From positions 1 to 40,733 of the forward strand of contig JBBQNY010000007.1 in NCBI GenBank assembly GCA_038330365.1: a stretch of DNA of 40,733 nucleotides, in the 5' to 3' direction. Of this stretch, positions 17,065-28,353 are shown one piece after another; positions within the stretch are counted from its first letter, which is position 1; each line of letters starts with the position of its first letter. The notes beneath the pieces are model-generated. The model ran no database searches and was not told the origin of the DNA. It saw only the letters and a program-made list of their open reading frames with translations. This DNA is from JBBQNY01 sp038330365. Lineage in GTDB: Bacteria > Pseudomonadota > Gammaproteobacteria > Xanthomonadales > Ahniellaceae. A program made the position numbers and the translations under genes.

Positions 17065-17789
17065 GGCTTGGGGGCCGGTGGTGGAGGTGGTGGCGTGACG
17101 GGCGCGGCTCCAGGCGCCAATGCGGAGCCACCGATCACCGCGTCCCCACCGAGCTGCACCGGAATGACCAAGGGTGGCCACTCAAGATTGGAATCGCGCG
17201 AAAACTCGACACTGATACGCACCAGGATCGGCAACTCGTGGGCCTTGTCCCAGCGATCCGTCCAATCGTCGGGCTCGCCCTGGTCGTCGAGCCCGCGATA
17301 TTCGATCTCGACGTCGCCCACGTCTTCGAGCAGCACCACCGGCTTGCCGTCCCAGGGTTTCGAATCCTTCGGGTCGAAGCCATTGAGCAAAGCGTGCCGG
17401 AATACCAGCTGGCGACCGCGGCCATTGCCCGAATCCAGTGCCAACTGCTGCACGTAGGCGCCGCCCTGGCCCAGATAGCCGGGCAGCGCGGAGACATAAG
17501 TGATCTCGTCGGAGCGGCCTTCGATCACCACCGGCTGTCCGGTGCCCGAATCCTGATCAAAGCCCAGCGTCAGGGCCTGGCCGATCTGCCGGCGCAGCAA
17601 CTGTTGCGTGACCCGGATCTTGTTGGTGGCATCAATCGAGGCCTCTCCACGCACCACGGCGCGGTTCGAAGCCCGGAAACCGGCGTAGGCCGTACCCATG
17701 AGCAGGGCAAGCAGAACCAGCGCAAGCAGGATCTCGATCAACGAGAAACCGCGCTGCCGAGATGGCTGCGGAACGAGGACCCTGCTCAC
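17061..17789 (-). CDS. gspJ: Type II secretion minor pseudopilin J
   Basis: A 242-residue minor pseudopilin. The prepilin peptidase site is RQRG14-FSLIE with the conserved Glu at +5, followed by a 20-residue hydrophobic helix. The globular domain carries typical GspJ strings such as LVFRHALLNG and VVLLEDVGDVEIEYRG. The C-terminus ends in a Pro-rich tail (TPPPPPPAPKP), unusual for the family. The GTG start at 17789 overlaps the gspI stop as GTGA, so I reject the longer open frame to 17855. Confidence 0.92.
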   Translation of the reverse strand: MSRVLVPQPSRQRGFSLIEILLALVLLALLMGTAYAGFRASNRAVVRGEASIDATNKIRVTQQLLRRQIGQALTLGFDQDSGTGQPVVIEGRSDEITYVSALPGYLGQGGAYVQQLALDSGNGRGRQLVFRHALLNGFDPKDSKPWDGKPVVLLEDVGDVEIEYRGLDDQGEPDDWTDRWDKAHELPILVRISVEFSRDSNLEWPPLVIPVQLGGDAVIGGSALAPGAAPVTPPPPPPAPKP

Positions 17790-18226
17790 CCGGATTTCTG
17801 CTGAATGCGCATGGTCACGAAATGTGCGTCGCGCTCGCGCACGCCCTCGCGCCACTCGACCACGAGTTCCAGACGCATGAGTTCCAGCGCCATGGCATCG
17901 ATATTGCCGTTGGCGGCCACGGGCGCCTCCACGGGCGTCACGTCGAGCCGCCAGCGGTAGCGATTGTCGAAGCGGCCGCTCTCGCTGCCGGGTTTCAGAA
18001 GTTCTCCCGCCCCCATCTCGGCAAGTCGTGACTGCGCCAGCAGTGCCGCCTGGGTGTAGTGGGCCGATTGCCTCGCATTGCGCAGTGAGCCCGACACGAT
18101 CTGCATCAGGAACCCGAACGCCAGCGCGAACACGACGAATGCCACGATCAGCTCAAGCAGCGAGAATCCACCCATCCGGGCGGGACCGCCGGAATGCAGG
18201 TCGCGACGACGGCTGCGCGGTGTCAC
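17786..18226 (-). CDS. gspI: Type II secretion minor pseudopilin I
   Basis: A 146-residue minor pseudopilin with prepilin site MGG20-FSLLE and Glu at +5, a hydrophobic helix to about residue 45, and a short globular domain including RYRWRLDVTPVE and LELVVEWREG. It nucleates the pseudopilus tip together with J and K. The basic leader of 20 residues is longer than usual. It starts at GTG overlapping the gspH stop (GTGA). Confidence 0.92.
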   Translation of the reverse strand: MTPRSRRRDLHSGGPARMGGFSLLELIVAFVVFALAFGFLMQIVSGSLRNARQSAHYTQAALLAQSRLAEMGAGELLKPGSESGRFDNRYRWRLDVTPVEAPVAANGNIDAMALELMRLELVVEWREGVRERDAHFVTMRIQQKSG

Positions 18227-18681
18227 GATTTCTGCTCGCGCAGGCGGATTTCACCCGTCAGCCAGGCGATCTCCACCTCCCACTCGCGACCCTCGCGCAG
18301 CAGCCGGATCACTCCGCCGCCGGAGGATCCATCGGGGAAAAAGCGGATCGCTGCCGTGCCCTCGCCGGTCTGTTCGCGCGCTGCGGTCAGGACGCGCATC
18401 TCGAACCCGTCGGGCAACTCGACGGCCGGGCGGCCGGGAGCCTGATAGCTCAGGTGTTCGACGTCGATGTCGAAGGTTTTCTCACTGCGCTCGACGATGG
18501 CCTGGCCGCGCGTGAAACGCAGCGCCGCCACCATGTCGCGCCCCGCTCCGCGCACCGCGGCTCCGCCCAGGCTGCGCGCGATGGACACCGAGACCGACGT
18601 GACCGCGATTGCGATCAGCATCAGCACCAGCAGCACCTCGATCAGCGTGAAACCCGAGCTCGACTGGCGCGCGGTGCGCAC
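18223..18681 (-). CDS. gspH: Type II secretion minor pseudopilin H
   Basis: A 152-residue minor pseudopilin. The processing site is SSG10-FTLIE, with Glu at +5, followed by a hydrophobic helix, then the GspH-type domain with MVAALRFTRGQAIV and IRFFPDGSSGGGVIRL. It is thought to join the pseudopilus tip to the GspG shaft. The start codon is GTG, 5 nt after the gspG stop. Confidence 0.93.
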   Translation of the reverse strand: MRTARQSSSGFTLIEVLLVLMLIAIAVTSVSVSIARSLGGAAVRGAGRDMVAALRFTRGQAIVERSEKTFDIDVEHLSYQAPGRPAVELPDGFEMRVLTAAREQTGEGTAAIRFFPDGSSGGGVIRLLREGREWEVEIAWLTGEIRLREQKS

Positions 18682-18686
18682 GGCGC

Positions 18687-19133
18687 CTACTCCCAGTTGC
18701 CGAAATCTTTCGCGTACTTCTCGCCACCCTCTTTCTTGTCCGAGCCGAAGGTCCAGATGTCATAGTCGCCGTGCTCGCCGGGATAGCGGTACTGCATCTG
18801 CGTACCCCAGGGATCCTTGAGGTCCTTCTCCTTCGCGTACGGACCGTTCCAGTTCGACGAGTCGCCCGGCTGACTCACCAGCGCGTCGAGCCGCTCGGGC
18901 GGGCTGCCCGCGTCGAGCGCGTATTCCTCGATCTTGCCGGACAACTGCTGCACCTGCGACTTGGCCACGTTGTAGAGACCTTTCTGCCGGCCGCCCGCGA
19001 CGTTGCGCGCCACCATGCCCGCGACTACGCCGATCAGCACCAGCACGATGAGGATCTCGATCAGACTGAAACCGCGCGCAGCGGCGGGGCCGAGTCGCAT
19101 CGCATGGGTCGGGATGGGTTGTGATTTCTGCAT
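18687..19133 (-). CDS. gspG: Type II secretion major pseudopilin
   Basis: A 148-residue protein that polymerises into the pseudopilus shaft in the periplasm. Prepilin cleavage is expected after G21 (AARG-FSLIEILIVLVLIGV), with Glu26 at +5. The C-terminal half has the strongly conserved GspG motifs DPWGTQMQYRYPG, GDYDIWTFGSDKKEGG and the ending FGNWE, which hold the structural calcium. GGAGAG lies about 9 nt before the ATG, one of the better ribosome sites in the operon, consistent with the need for many copies. Confidence 0.96.
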   Translation of the reverse strand: MQKSQPIPTHAMRLGPAAARGFSLIEILIVLVLIGVVAGMVARNVAGGRQKGLYNVAKSQVQQLSGKIEEYALDAGSPPERLDALVSQPGDSSNWNGPYAKEKDLKDPWGTQMQYRYPGEHGDYDIWTFGSDKKEGGEKYAKDFGNWE

Positions 19134-19169
19134 GTTGTGTCTCTCCGTTTAATGCTGGTTCCAGAAGTT

Positions 19170-20384
19170 CTATTCGATTGCCTGGCTCATGTTGAGGATG
19201 GGCAGCAGGATCGCCATCATGATCGCGGCCACCGCCAGCGCCATCAGGATCGTGACCGCCGGCACCAGTGCCGCGAGCAGCCGGTCGATGGTGGTCTTGA
19301 CCTCGACATCGTATGTGTCGGCGACCTGGAGCAGCATGCTCCCCAGATCGCCGGATTCCTCGCCGACACCCACCATCTGCAGTGCGAGTCTCGGAAAGGT
19401 CTGCTCGGCCGTCAGCGCATGCGCCAGTCCGTCACCGGTCTTCACCTTTTCGGTCGCGCGTTCCAGCGCGCCCGCCAACACCCTGTTCACCAGCACGTTG
19501 CGACTGATCGAAAGCGCCGTCAGCAGGGGCACTCCGTTGTTGACCAGGGTGCCGAGCGTGCGCGCCAGCCGCGCCATCTCGACCTTGCCGACCAGGTCAC
19601 CGACCATCCGCATGCGCAGCATCCGCCCATCCCAGGACAAGCGTCCGTCCGTAGTCGCAAGTCGTTTGCGCCACCACCAGAAGAGTCCAATGCCGGAGGC
19701 GGCGAGCAACCACCACCAGCTGCCGAGAAAGTTGCCGGCACCCAGAATGACCTTGGTCGCAAAGGGGAGTTCCTGCCCGGCGTCCTCGAAGATCGGCGTG
19801 AACTGCGGCACCACGACCACCAGCAGCAACACCAGCGCCGATATGACCAGCACGACCAGGATGGCGGGATAGATCATCGCGCTGATGACGTTGTCGCGGA
19901 GCGTCTTGCTGCGTTCGAGGTAATCGGCAAGCCGCCTGAGCGTGTCCGTCAGCGTGCCCGACACTTCGCCGGCCCGCACCATGTTGATATAGAGGCGCGA
20001 GAACACGCCAAGTTGCTGCTCCAGTGCGGTCGAGAGTGGTGTACCACCACGCACGGACTCGCGCACACGCTCGACCAGGCGGCGGCTGCGTTCGGAATCC
20101 GGCAGGTCGATCAGGATCTGCAGCGCACGATCCAGCGGCTGCCCCGCTTTGAGGAGGGTGGAAAGCTGCAACGTGAAGCGCTGGATCTCGCCCGCGCCCA
20201 TGTCCGGGCGTCGGAACAGCGTCGAAAGACCGCCACCGTCTACCGCCGTCGTTTCCCGCGCCTCCAGCGGCAGATTGCCGGCATCCTGCAACTTGCCGAT
20301 GACCTCGCGCTCGGTCGCGGCGTCCATCATGCCCTCGATGGTGTCGCCCGCCGGCGTGACGGCCTTGTAGCGGAAAGAGGGCAT
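19170..20384 (-). CDS. gspF: Type II secretion platform protein F
   Basis: A 404-residue polytopic inner-membrane protein that couples GspE to pseudopilus growth. It opens with MPSFRYKAVTPAGD and carries two cytosolic helical T2SF domains (about 60-180 and 260-380, marked by FTLQLSTLLKAGQPLDRAL and LARTLGTLVNNGVPLLTAL). Three membrane helices lie near 163-190, 213-230 and 375-398. The ATG at 20384 gives the standard family N-terminus. The gap to gspE is 117 bp, the longest between gspE and gspM. Confidence 0.95.
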   Translation of the reverse strand: MPSFRYKAVTPAGDTIEGMMDAATEREVIGKLQDAGNLPLEARETTAVDGGGLSTLFRRPDMGAGEIQRFTLQLSTLLKAGQPLDRALQILIDLPDSERSRRLVERVRESVRGGTPLSTALEQQLGVFSRLYINMVRAGEVSGTLTDTLRRLADYLERSKTLRDNVISAMIYPAILVVLVISALVLLLVVVVPQFTPIFEDAGQELPFATKVILGAGNFLGSWWWLLAASGIGLFWWWRKRLATTDGRLSWDGRMLRMRMVGDLVGKVEMARLARTLGTLVNNGVPLLTALSISRNVLVNRVLAGALERATEKVKTGDGLAHALTAEQTFPRLALQMVGVGEESGDLGSMLLQVADTYDVEVKTTIDRLLAALVPAVTILMALAVAAIMMAILLPILNMSQAIE

Positions 20385-20388
20385 TGGC

Positions 20389-20501
20389 TCAGCCCGCCGA
20401 CCGCGCCGTTGCGATGTGGCCAAGCCGCGGCGACGGCATCACCGGCACCCGCAGAGCGGCCGCAGCGGAGCCGGCGTGATTCCTGCGCACGGAACGGTGC
20501 A

Positions 20502-20502
<1 letters not shown>
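20389..20502 (-). CDS. Possible 37-residue ORF between gspE and gspF
   Basis: A 38-codon ORF whose ATG overlaps the gspE stop by one base (TGATG) and whose TGA lies 4 nt before the gspF ATG, so it spans the whole gap. The peptide (MHRSVRRNHAGSAAAAL...) is basic and matches nothing known to me. Chance is a real explanation in DNA this rich in GC; if used, it probably serves translational coupling. Confidence 0.15.
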
Positions 20503-22230
<1,728 letters not shown>

Positions 22231-22238
<8 letters not shown>

Positions 22239-22923
22239 CCACGCGCGCTCCGGTCGGGACAGCGCTCGACAGCACTGGCGTCCTGCCGGCGACGGCAACC
22301 GGCAAGCGCAGCGCATCGATGAAAGGACGGTTCATCAGGATCCACAGCAGGATCGGCGTCAGTGCCGGCAGGATGAGATAGCCGAACTGGTAGGCGAGCG
22401 CGATCGACGTGGGTCCGACGCCGTGTGCCGCCAGCGCGGCGGTGCCGGGCGGTCCAGTCTCGAAAGCCACGATCTTCAAGATCTCGGTGGTCACGCCAAA
22501 GGCCTGCATGGGGATGAGGATTGCCGCGCCGATTGCCAGTTGGACGAACGTCCGCGACCAGGTCATCGGCGTCGCCATCACCAGGCCGATCAGGACCGGC
22601 ATGCCGTAGGCGTACTGCAGGGCGTTGGACGTGAGGGTCATCAATCCCTGGCGGCCTGCCTCGTCGAACTGGCCAGGCGCCGGCAGCAGGGTGTCGATGT
22701 CGATCGTGTGGAAATTCTGACTCGCGCCGGCGAACACGTCGGGCATCCAGCCCGTGAGCACCGCCCCCACCAGTCGCACCACGGGAAACACCGCTACTGT
22801 GCGCAACACGAACCAGAGGAAGAAGGCGAGCGGCAGCCAGAGCACCGCCTGCAGCAGGAAGGTCTTGAGCGACACCGGCTCGGCGACGCCATCGACCTCG
22901 ATGGTATTGACGGATGCCGACAT
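22231..22923 (-). CDS. Multi-pass membrane protein, possibly exosortase H-associated
   Basis: A 230-residue integral membrane protein with four to five hydrophobic segments (near 27-57, 107-125, 129-148 and 184-205) and a soluble loop around 60-100. Parts such as WLPLAFFLWFVLR, QYAYGMPVLIGLVMATP and YQFGYLILPALTPILLWILMNR resemble what I recall of the exosortase H-associated membrane protein family, but no exosortase or IPTL/PEP-CTERM substrate is present in the window. The ATG shares one base with the purL stop (TGATG) and the stop overlaps gspE by 8 bp, so it is translated with both. This coupling suggests either an envelope role linked to secretion or simple operon packing. Function unproven. 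Confidence 0.6.
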
Positions 22924-25900
22924 CACCCGACCCACGCGCGGGCGTTGCGGAACAGGCGCATCCACGGCGAATCCTCGCCCCACTCGCGTGGGTGCCAGGA
23001 CATCTGCACCGTGCGGAACACACGTTCGGGATGCGGCATGAGGATCGTCACCCGGCCATCGTCGTTGCAAAAAGCGGTCGCGCCAAGAGGCGAGCCGTTC
23101 GGATTCGCAGGATAGCGTTCGGTGGGGCGACCATGAGCGTCGACGAAGCGTGCGCAGGTCCGGGCCAGCGAGGCGTGCTCGGCGCTGTCGAATTCGGCGC
23201 GGCCTTCGCCGTGCGAGACCACCACGGGCAGCTGCGAGCCGGCCATTCCCTGCAGCAGCACGGACGGCGATTCCGTCACCTCCAGCAGCGACAGGCGCGC
23301 TTCGAACTGCTCGGAGCGATTGCGCAGGAAACGCGGCCAATGTGAGGCGCCGGGCACCAGATCGCGCAGTTCCGCGAACATCTGGCAGCCGTTGCAGACG
23401 CCGAGCGCGAAGCGTTGCGGGTCGGCGAGAAATTCCCGGAACTGCGCTGAAACGCGCGGCTGCCCGCGAATGGCGGTAGCCCAACCCCGACCTGCACCCA
23501 GCACGTCGCCCCAGGAAAACCCGCCACAGGCAACAACCCCGGTGAAGTCGCGCAACTGCACGCGTCCCGCCGCAAGGTCGCTCATGTGCACATCGTGCGC
23601 CTCGAATCCGGCGTAGGCGAAGGCCGCGGCCATCTCGATCTGCCCGTTGACGCCCTGCTCGCGCAGGATCGCGACGCGTGGCTTGGCGCCGCGCGCGATG
23701 AACGGCGCGGCGATGTCGTCGGCAGGGTCGAATCCGAGGACGGCGCGCAATCCGGGATCGCAACTGTCGAGGATGTTCCTGCGTTCTTCGTCCGCGCAGG
23801 CGGGGTCATCGCGCAGACGCTGCATGGCGTGCGAGGTTTCCTGCCACGCGGCCATCAGTTCGCCGCGCGGAAATTCTGCGAGCGTGGCCGCGAACCCATC
23901 GATGCGGATGCGATCGCCGGTCTCGACCTTGGCGAAAACACGCGTGGCCTCGACCAGCCCGTGCCCGCCCAGAGTTACCCGCACTGCATCGGAATCCGAG
24001 TCCCGGATCTGCAACAGCACGCCGGGCTCCTCGCCAAAGAGCGTGCCGACAGGGTCTTTCGACTGGACTTCGTCCAGACGCACGCAAAGTCCGGCGCGCG
24101 CGGCAAAGGCCATCTCCAGCGCCGACACCAGCACTCCGCCGTCGCTCACGTCGTGCACCGCCAGCAGCAGTCCGCCTTCGCGCAGCTCGCGCACGGCATG
24201 GAACAGCGCACGCAAGGAGTTCACATCATCGACGTCGGCGCACGCGCCGCCTTCGAGCACCATTACCTGGGCGGCAATGGAACGGCCGAGTCGGCTCCGG
24301 CCGGCGGATAGATCCACCCACAGCAGGTGGGTGGCTCCGGCCTCCAGATCCAGCACCGGCGTCAACGCTGCACGCACGTCGCGGACGCGCGCGAAAGCGC
24401 TCACCACCAGCGAGACCGGAGCGATGCATTGCAGCGTCTCGCCCTGTGCGGACTCGAAGCGCGTCGCCATCGACATCGAATCCTTGCCCACCGGGATTGA
24501 CACGCCCAGCGCCGGACAGAACTCGAGGCCGACGGCGCGCACTGCTTCAAACAGTTTCAGATCCTCGCCGGGGTGAGCCACCGCCGCCATCCAGTTGGCG
24601 GACAGCTTGATCTCCTCAAGCGAGTCGATGGGCGCGCCGAGCAGGTTCGTGATCGCCTCACCAACGGCAAGCCGCGCGGCAGCGGGCGCATCGTCAAGCG
24701 CGACCGGCGTGCGTTCCCCCAGCGCCATGGCCTCGCCGGCATAGCCTGCGAAGTCGCGCAGCGTCAGCGCGTGATCGGACACTGGCACTTGCCAGGGGCC
24801 GACGAGAGGATCGCGCGCCACCAGCCCGCCCACGCTGCGGTCGCCGATGGTGATGAGAAAGCCCTTGTGCGCAACCGCCGGATGGCGCAGCACGCGCATC
24901 AACACGTCAGCGACCGGCAACTGGCGCAGTGCTTCATCCGGCTCGGCACGCCTTCGTGATGGCGCGTGGGTTTCGCGTTGCATCTTCGGCGCATTGCCGA
25001 ACAGGAGGTCCATCGGCATTGCGATCGCAGTCGAGCCCAGCAGCGCATCGTCGACGACGAGTTGTTCCTCTTCGCTGGCATGCCCGACCACCGCCACCGG
25101 ACAGCGCTCGCGCGCGCACAACTCCAGCAGGCGATCAACATCCCCGGGGCGCACGCCCAGCACGTAACGCTCCTGCGCCTCGTTGCACCAGATCTGCATG
25201 GGAGAAAGAGAGGAGTCGTCGCTGGGAACCGATCGGAGCGCGATGCGGCCGCCGCGATTGGAGTCGTGCAGGATCTCGGGAATCGCGTTGGACAGGCCGC
25301 CGGCACCGACATCGTGAATGCTGGCGATGGGATTGTCGGAGCCCAGCGCGATACAGCGATCGATCACTTCCTGACAGCGCCGCTGCATTTCAGGGTTGTC
25401 GCGCTGCACGGAAGCAAAGTCGAGCGCGCTGCGGGTCTCACCGCCGGTGACGGAGGAAGCAGCGCCGCCGCCGAGTCCAATCAGCATGGCCGGTCCGCCC
25501 AGCACAATGATTGCGTCGCCGGGCTTCAGCGAACGCTTTTCCACGTGCTCACGGCGCACGCTGCCGACGCCGCCGGCCAGCATGATTGGCTTGTCGTAAC
25601 CGCGCGTCACGCCCGGCGCATCGCCGCAGGCCTCGAAGGTACGGAAGTAGCCGAGGATGGACGGGCGCCCGAACTCATTGTTATACGCCGCGGCGCCGAT
25701 CGGCCCGTCGCGCATGATTTCCAGCGCGCTCGCCAGCCGCGGCGACAGCGGACGCGATGCTTCCCAGACTCGCTCCAGACCCGGCAGTCGCAGGTGCGAA
25801 GTCGAAAAACCCGTGAGACCGGCTTTGGGCTTTCCGCCCCTTCCGGTCGCGCCTTCATCGCGGATTTCACCGCCCGCCCCGGTCGCCGCACCCGGATGGG

Positions 25901-26819
25901 GCGCGATCGCGGTGGGATGGTTGTGGGTTTCAACCTTGATCGCGAAATCGAGGGCTGTATCGACGTGTGCGTAGACGCGCGTGAGCGGATCTGCTGAGAC
26001 CGGGAAGCCTCTCCCACCTTCGATCACGGCCGCATTGTCGTGGTAGGCGCTCAGCGTGTGCTGCGGCGTTGCCTGGTGCGTGGCCTTGATCATGGCGAAC
26101 AGCGAATGTGGCTGCTCGACGCCGTCGATGGTCCAGTCGGCATTGAATACCTTGTGGCGACAGTGCTCGGAATTGGCCTGCGCGAACATCATGAGTTCGG
26201 CGTCGGTCGGGTCGCGACCCAGATCGGCGAATCGACGGGCGAGATACGCGATCTCGCCCTCCGAGAGCGCGAGTCCCAGCTTGTGATTCGCCGCCGTCAA
26301 TTGCGCCAGCGCGTCGTCACCGAGTTCAATCGTCACCAGGGGGCGAGGGTCGCCGGCCCTGAACACGCCACCGAGTTGTCCCGAATCCCGGAGCAGTTCC
26401 TGAATCATGGGATCGTGCAGGATTCTTCCGCCTACCGTGTTCGCATCGGGCGCTTCGCCCTCGATCAGCAGGGATTGGCCCCGCTCCACCCGCACACCTT
26501 CCATGCCGCAGGCTGCCAGCAGCTCGGTTGCCTTGCTCGACCACGGCGAGCGTGTGCCGAGGCGGGGCACTACCCAGAGTCGAGTGCGCCCGGCGGACGC
26601 GTCGGAAAGCGAGGCCTCGTGCGGGCTGTCGATCGCATCCGGCTCGGCCTGCAGCAGCGTCGCAAGCTCTGCGGAATCCGGCGCGCAGCCTTCGACCCAT
26701 TCGACGAAGTACAGCCAGCGCGCGCGCAGCAATCGACCGGCGCCCGAACGTTCGAGCTCCGCATTGATGCGATTCATCCGGAATCCGGACAGCGCGTCGG
26801 CGCCCTGCAGAAAAATCAT
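22923..26819 (-). CDS. purL: Phosphoribosylformylglycinamidine synthase (large PurL)
   Basis: A 1298-residue fused cytosolic enzyme that converts FGAR, glutamine and ATP to FGAM in purine synthesis. The order is the N-terminal domain, linker, two FGAM synthetase halves (for example KVETHNHPTAIAPHPGAATGAG.. for substrate and ATP) and the C-terminal glutaminase. The glutaminase nucleophile is C1142 in GVCNGCQMF, with the catalytic HGEGRAEF further on. Size and order match proteobacterial large-type PurL (about 1295 residues). It is not preceded by a strong ribosome site. It leads directly into the membrane protein and gsp genes, so transcription of secretion genes may partly come from the purL side. 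Confidence 0.97.
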   Translation of the reverse strand: MIFLQGADALSGFRMNRINAELERSGAGRLLRARWLYFVEWVEGCAPDSAELATLLQAEPDAIDSPHEASLSDASAGRTRLWVVPRLGTRSPWSSKATELLAACGMEGVRVERGQSLLIEGEAPDANTVGGRILHDPMIQELLRDSGQLGGVFRAGDPRPLVTIELGDDALAQLTAANHKLGLALSEGEIAYLARRFADLGRDPTDAELMMFAQANSEHCRHKVFNADWTIDGVEQPHSLFAMIKATHQATPQHTLSAYHDNAAVIEGGRGFPVSADPLTRVYAHVDTALDFAIKVETHNHPTAIAPHPGAATGAGGEIRDEGATGRGGKPKAGLTGFSTSHLRLPGLERVWEASRPLSPRLASALEIMRDGPIGAAAYNNEFGRPSILGYFRTFEACGDAPGVTRGYDKPIMLAGGVGSVRREHVEKRSLKPGDAIIVLGGPAMLIGLGGGAASSVTGGETRSALDFASVQRDNPEMQRRCQEVIDRCIALGSDNPIASIHDVGAGGLSNAIPEILHDSNRGGRIALRSVPSDDSSLSPMQIWCNEAQERYVLGVRPGDVDRLLELCARERCPVAVVGHASEEEQLVVDDALLGSTAIAMPMDLLFGNAPKMQRETHAPSRRRAEPDEALRQLPVADVLMRVLRHPAVAHKGFLITIGDRSVGGLVARDPLVGPWQVPVSDHALTLRDFAGYAGEAMALGERTPVALDDAPAAARLAVGEAITNLLGAPIDSLEEIKLSANWMAAVAHPGEDLKLFEAVRAVGLEFCPALGVSIPVGKDSMSMATRFESAQGETLQCIAPVSLVVSAFARVRDVRAALTPVLDLEAGATHLLWVDLSAGRSRLGRSIAAQVMVLEGGACADVDDVNSLRALFHAVRELREGGLLLAVHDVSDGGVLVSALEMAFAARAGLCVRLDEVQSKDPVGTLFGEEPGVLLQIRDSDSDAVRVTLGGHGLVEATRVFAKVETGDRIRIDGFAATLAEFPRGELMAAWQETSHAMQRLRDDPACADEERRNILDSCDPGLRAVLGFDPADDIAAPFIARGAKPRVAILREQGVNGQIEMAAAFAYAGFEAHDVHMSDLAAGRVQLRDFTGVVACGGFSWGDVLGAGRGWATAIRGQPRVSAQFREFLADPQRFALGVCNGCQMFAELRDLVPGASHWPRFLRNRSEQFEARLSLLEVTESPSVLLQGMAGSQLPVVVSHGEGRAEFDSAEHASLARTCARFVDAHGRPTERYPANPNGSPLGATAFCNDDGRVTILMPHPERVFRTVQMSWHPREWGEDSPWMRLFRNARAWVG

Positions 26820-26954
26820 GAAAAGGCGCGTCTCTGGAAAAGCTCGTCAAAGCCGCCGAGAGCCAGACGCTCCGTCTGCCGGGGCGAAGCGTTGGCGGCA
26901 GTCGTCGGCATCAGCCGGGGGGTCGTAGGCGCCTCGGAAAAGGGGCCGTGTGTG

Positions 26955-27740
26955 CTAGCGCGAACCTCCGCCTGCCGCAGCCTTCGCAGGTGCGGCCGGG
27001 GCAGCCAGTGCCGCCAGTGCCGACGCCATCTCCTGCGGCGGCTTGTAGCCGCGCATGTCAATGCCGTCGGACGAGTAGATCGTGGGCGTGCCAGCCACGC
27101 CGAGCCTCATACCGAGGTTGAACTGGTCGGCAATCGGATTCTTGCATTCTGCCGCAGGCAGCGGCGTGCCCGCCTTGGCCTGGGTGAGTGCTGCGCGACG
27201 ATCTTTCGAGCACCAGACTGCAACCGCCTGCTTGTAGGAATCGCCTTGCAATCCCGCCCGCGGGAAGAAGAGGTAGTCCACCGTGATGCCGGCGTTGTTG
27301 TAGTCAGCGATCTGCTGATGCATTTTACGGCACCAGCCGCAGTCGATATCGGTGAAGACCGTGACCTTGAACTTCTCGTTCTTGGCGGGAAAGCTGATCC
27401 GCTCCCCGGGGCCGACCTTGGCGAGTGCAACGCGGCGTGCCTTGACCTTGCGCGCCTCGGTGAGATTCTCGCGGGTTCTCATGTCCAGCACCGCACCCTC
27501 GATGAGGTAGTGGCCGTCGTTGCTCACATAGAGCACCTGCGAGCCAACCACGACTTCCTGGAAACCGGGCATGGCCGCGGGAGCGACCGATTCGACCGTC
27601 ATCGCCGGCGCCAGCGCCTTGATGGCGGCGCGGGCATTGGCAGCCGGATTTTCCTGCGCGATGGCCGGAGCTATCAGCGCGGCGAGCACCAGAGCTGTGG
27701 GAACCGCCGCAGCGGCGATGCGGGAAAGGGACTTGGACAT
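26955..27740 (-). CDS. dsbC: Periplasmic disulfide isomerase DsbC
   Basis: A 261-residue protein-disulfide isomerase. The signal peptide is about 1-28 (cleavage at AIA-Q). The N-terminal dimerisation domain (30-100) includes VLYVSNDGHYLIEGAVLD. The thioredoxin domain has active site C134-G-W-C137 (E. coli has CGYC) and the cis-proline loop GTPT at 217-220. C177 and C199 match the second, structural disulfide. The C-terminal Ala/Pro tail is longer than usual. GAGGAA precedes the ATG at a good distance, and a -10-like TTTAAT lies at 27796-27801 on the minus strand. The xerD-dsbC order is the same as in E. coli, though here about 960 bp separate them. Confidence 0.95.
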   Translation of the reverse strand: MSKSLSRIAAAAVPTALVLAALIAPAIAQENPAANARAAIKALAPAMTVESVAPAAMPGFQEVVVGSQVLYVSNDGHYLIEGAVLDMRTRENLTEARKVKARRVALAKVGPGERISFPAKNEKFKVTVFTDIDCGWCRKMHQQIADYNNAGITVDYLFFPRAGLQGDSYKQAVAVWCSKDRRAALTQAKAGTPLPAAECKNPIADQFNLGMRLGVAGTPTIYSSDGIDMRGYKPPQEMASALAALAAPAAPAKAAAGGGSR

Positions 27741-28353
27741 GGGATTTCCTCGTTGGGCGGCGCGGCGTCCGGATCTTTCCGACCGTCACATGCCCATTAA
27801 AGTTCGGCAGCCGCCTATGTTCGCAGAAGCGGCGGGGCCATGCATTGAGGTGGGGATCCGGTAGTCAGAGATGTGCGGCCGGCGGTGCGGGTGAGAGACC
27901 GCGTTTGCGCGGCACTGCCGCGCGCGGTCTCGAATGCCGGGCCAGGGAGGGCGGAGCCGGGTGACCGCCGCAGGAAAGTCTGCTTGCCTCAAGTCTGGTC
28001 ACAACTCGCGGGGCGTTGAACCCCTTCTCCCGCCGGGAGACTGCAGCTGCAGGAGCAGCTGCGAACGCCGAAGGCGGCCCGCAGGGCGAGCGACAGGATG
28101 TTGCGAGTCAGGTGGCGCGCAGCGCCGGATGAGGGTCCGAGGTTGACTCAAGTTTCGACGGGGCGCCACTCATCACGAACGGCTGCGCTGCCGTCTCTTG
28201 AGAGCACGCCGACGATGTCGGGGTCCAGGCTCCTGCGTTCTGGCGCTCGGCGGAGCGCGTCAATATCGCGCCAAAGGTCCGCACTGCGTTTTGTGGAGTC
28301 GGCGGTGAGACCCTTTGCCTTCCTGTGGGCTCGGGCATGAATTCGCGACCCTG
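27741..28353. other. Gene-free stretch between dsbC and the xerD repeat array
   Basis: About 610 bp with no convincing ORF on either strand. The stretch nearest dsbC should hold its promoter. The rest is rich in short inverted repeats, for example the hairpin at 27895-27931, and contains a decayed partial copy of the downstream repeat unit near 28228-28310. The pattern suggests accumulated small palindromic repeats, not a lost gene. Confidence 0.6.
27895..27931. repeat. Long bulged hairpin
   Basis: An outer 9-bp stem (GAGACCGCG with CGCGGTCTC) and an inner 6-bp stem (CGCGGC with GCCGCG, loop ACT) are separated by a TTTG bulge on one side. No T-run follows on either strand, so it is not a typical terminator. 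Confidence 0.6.
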
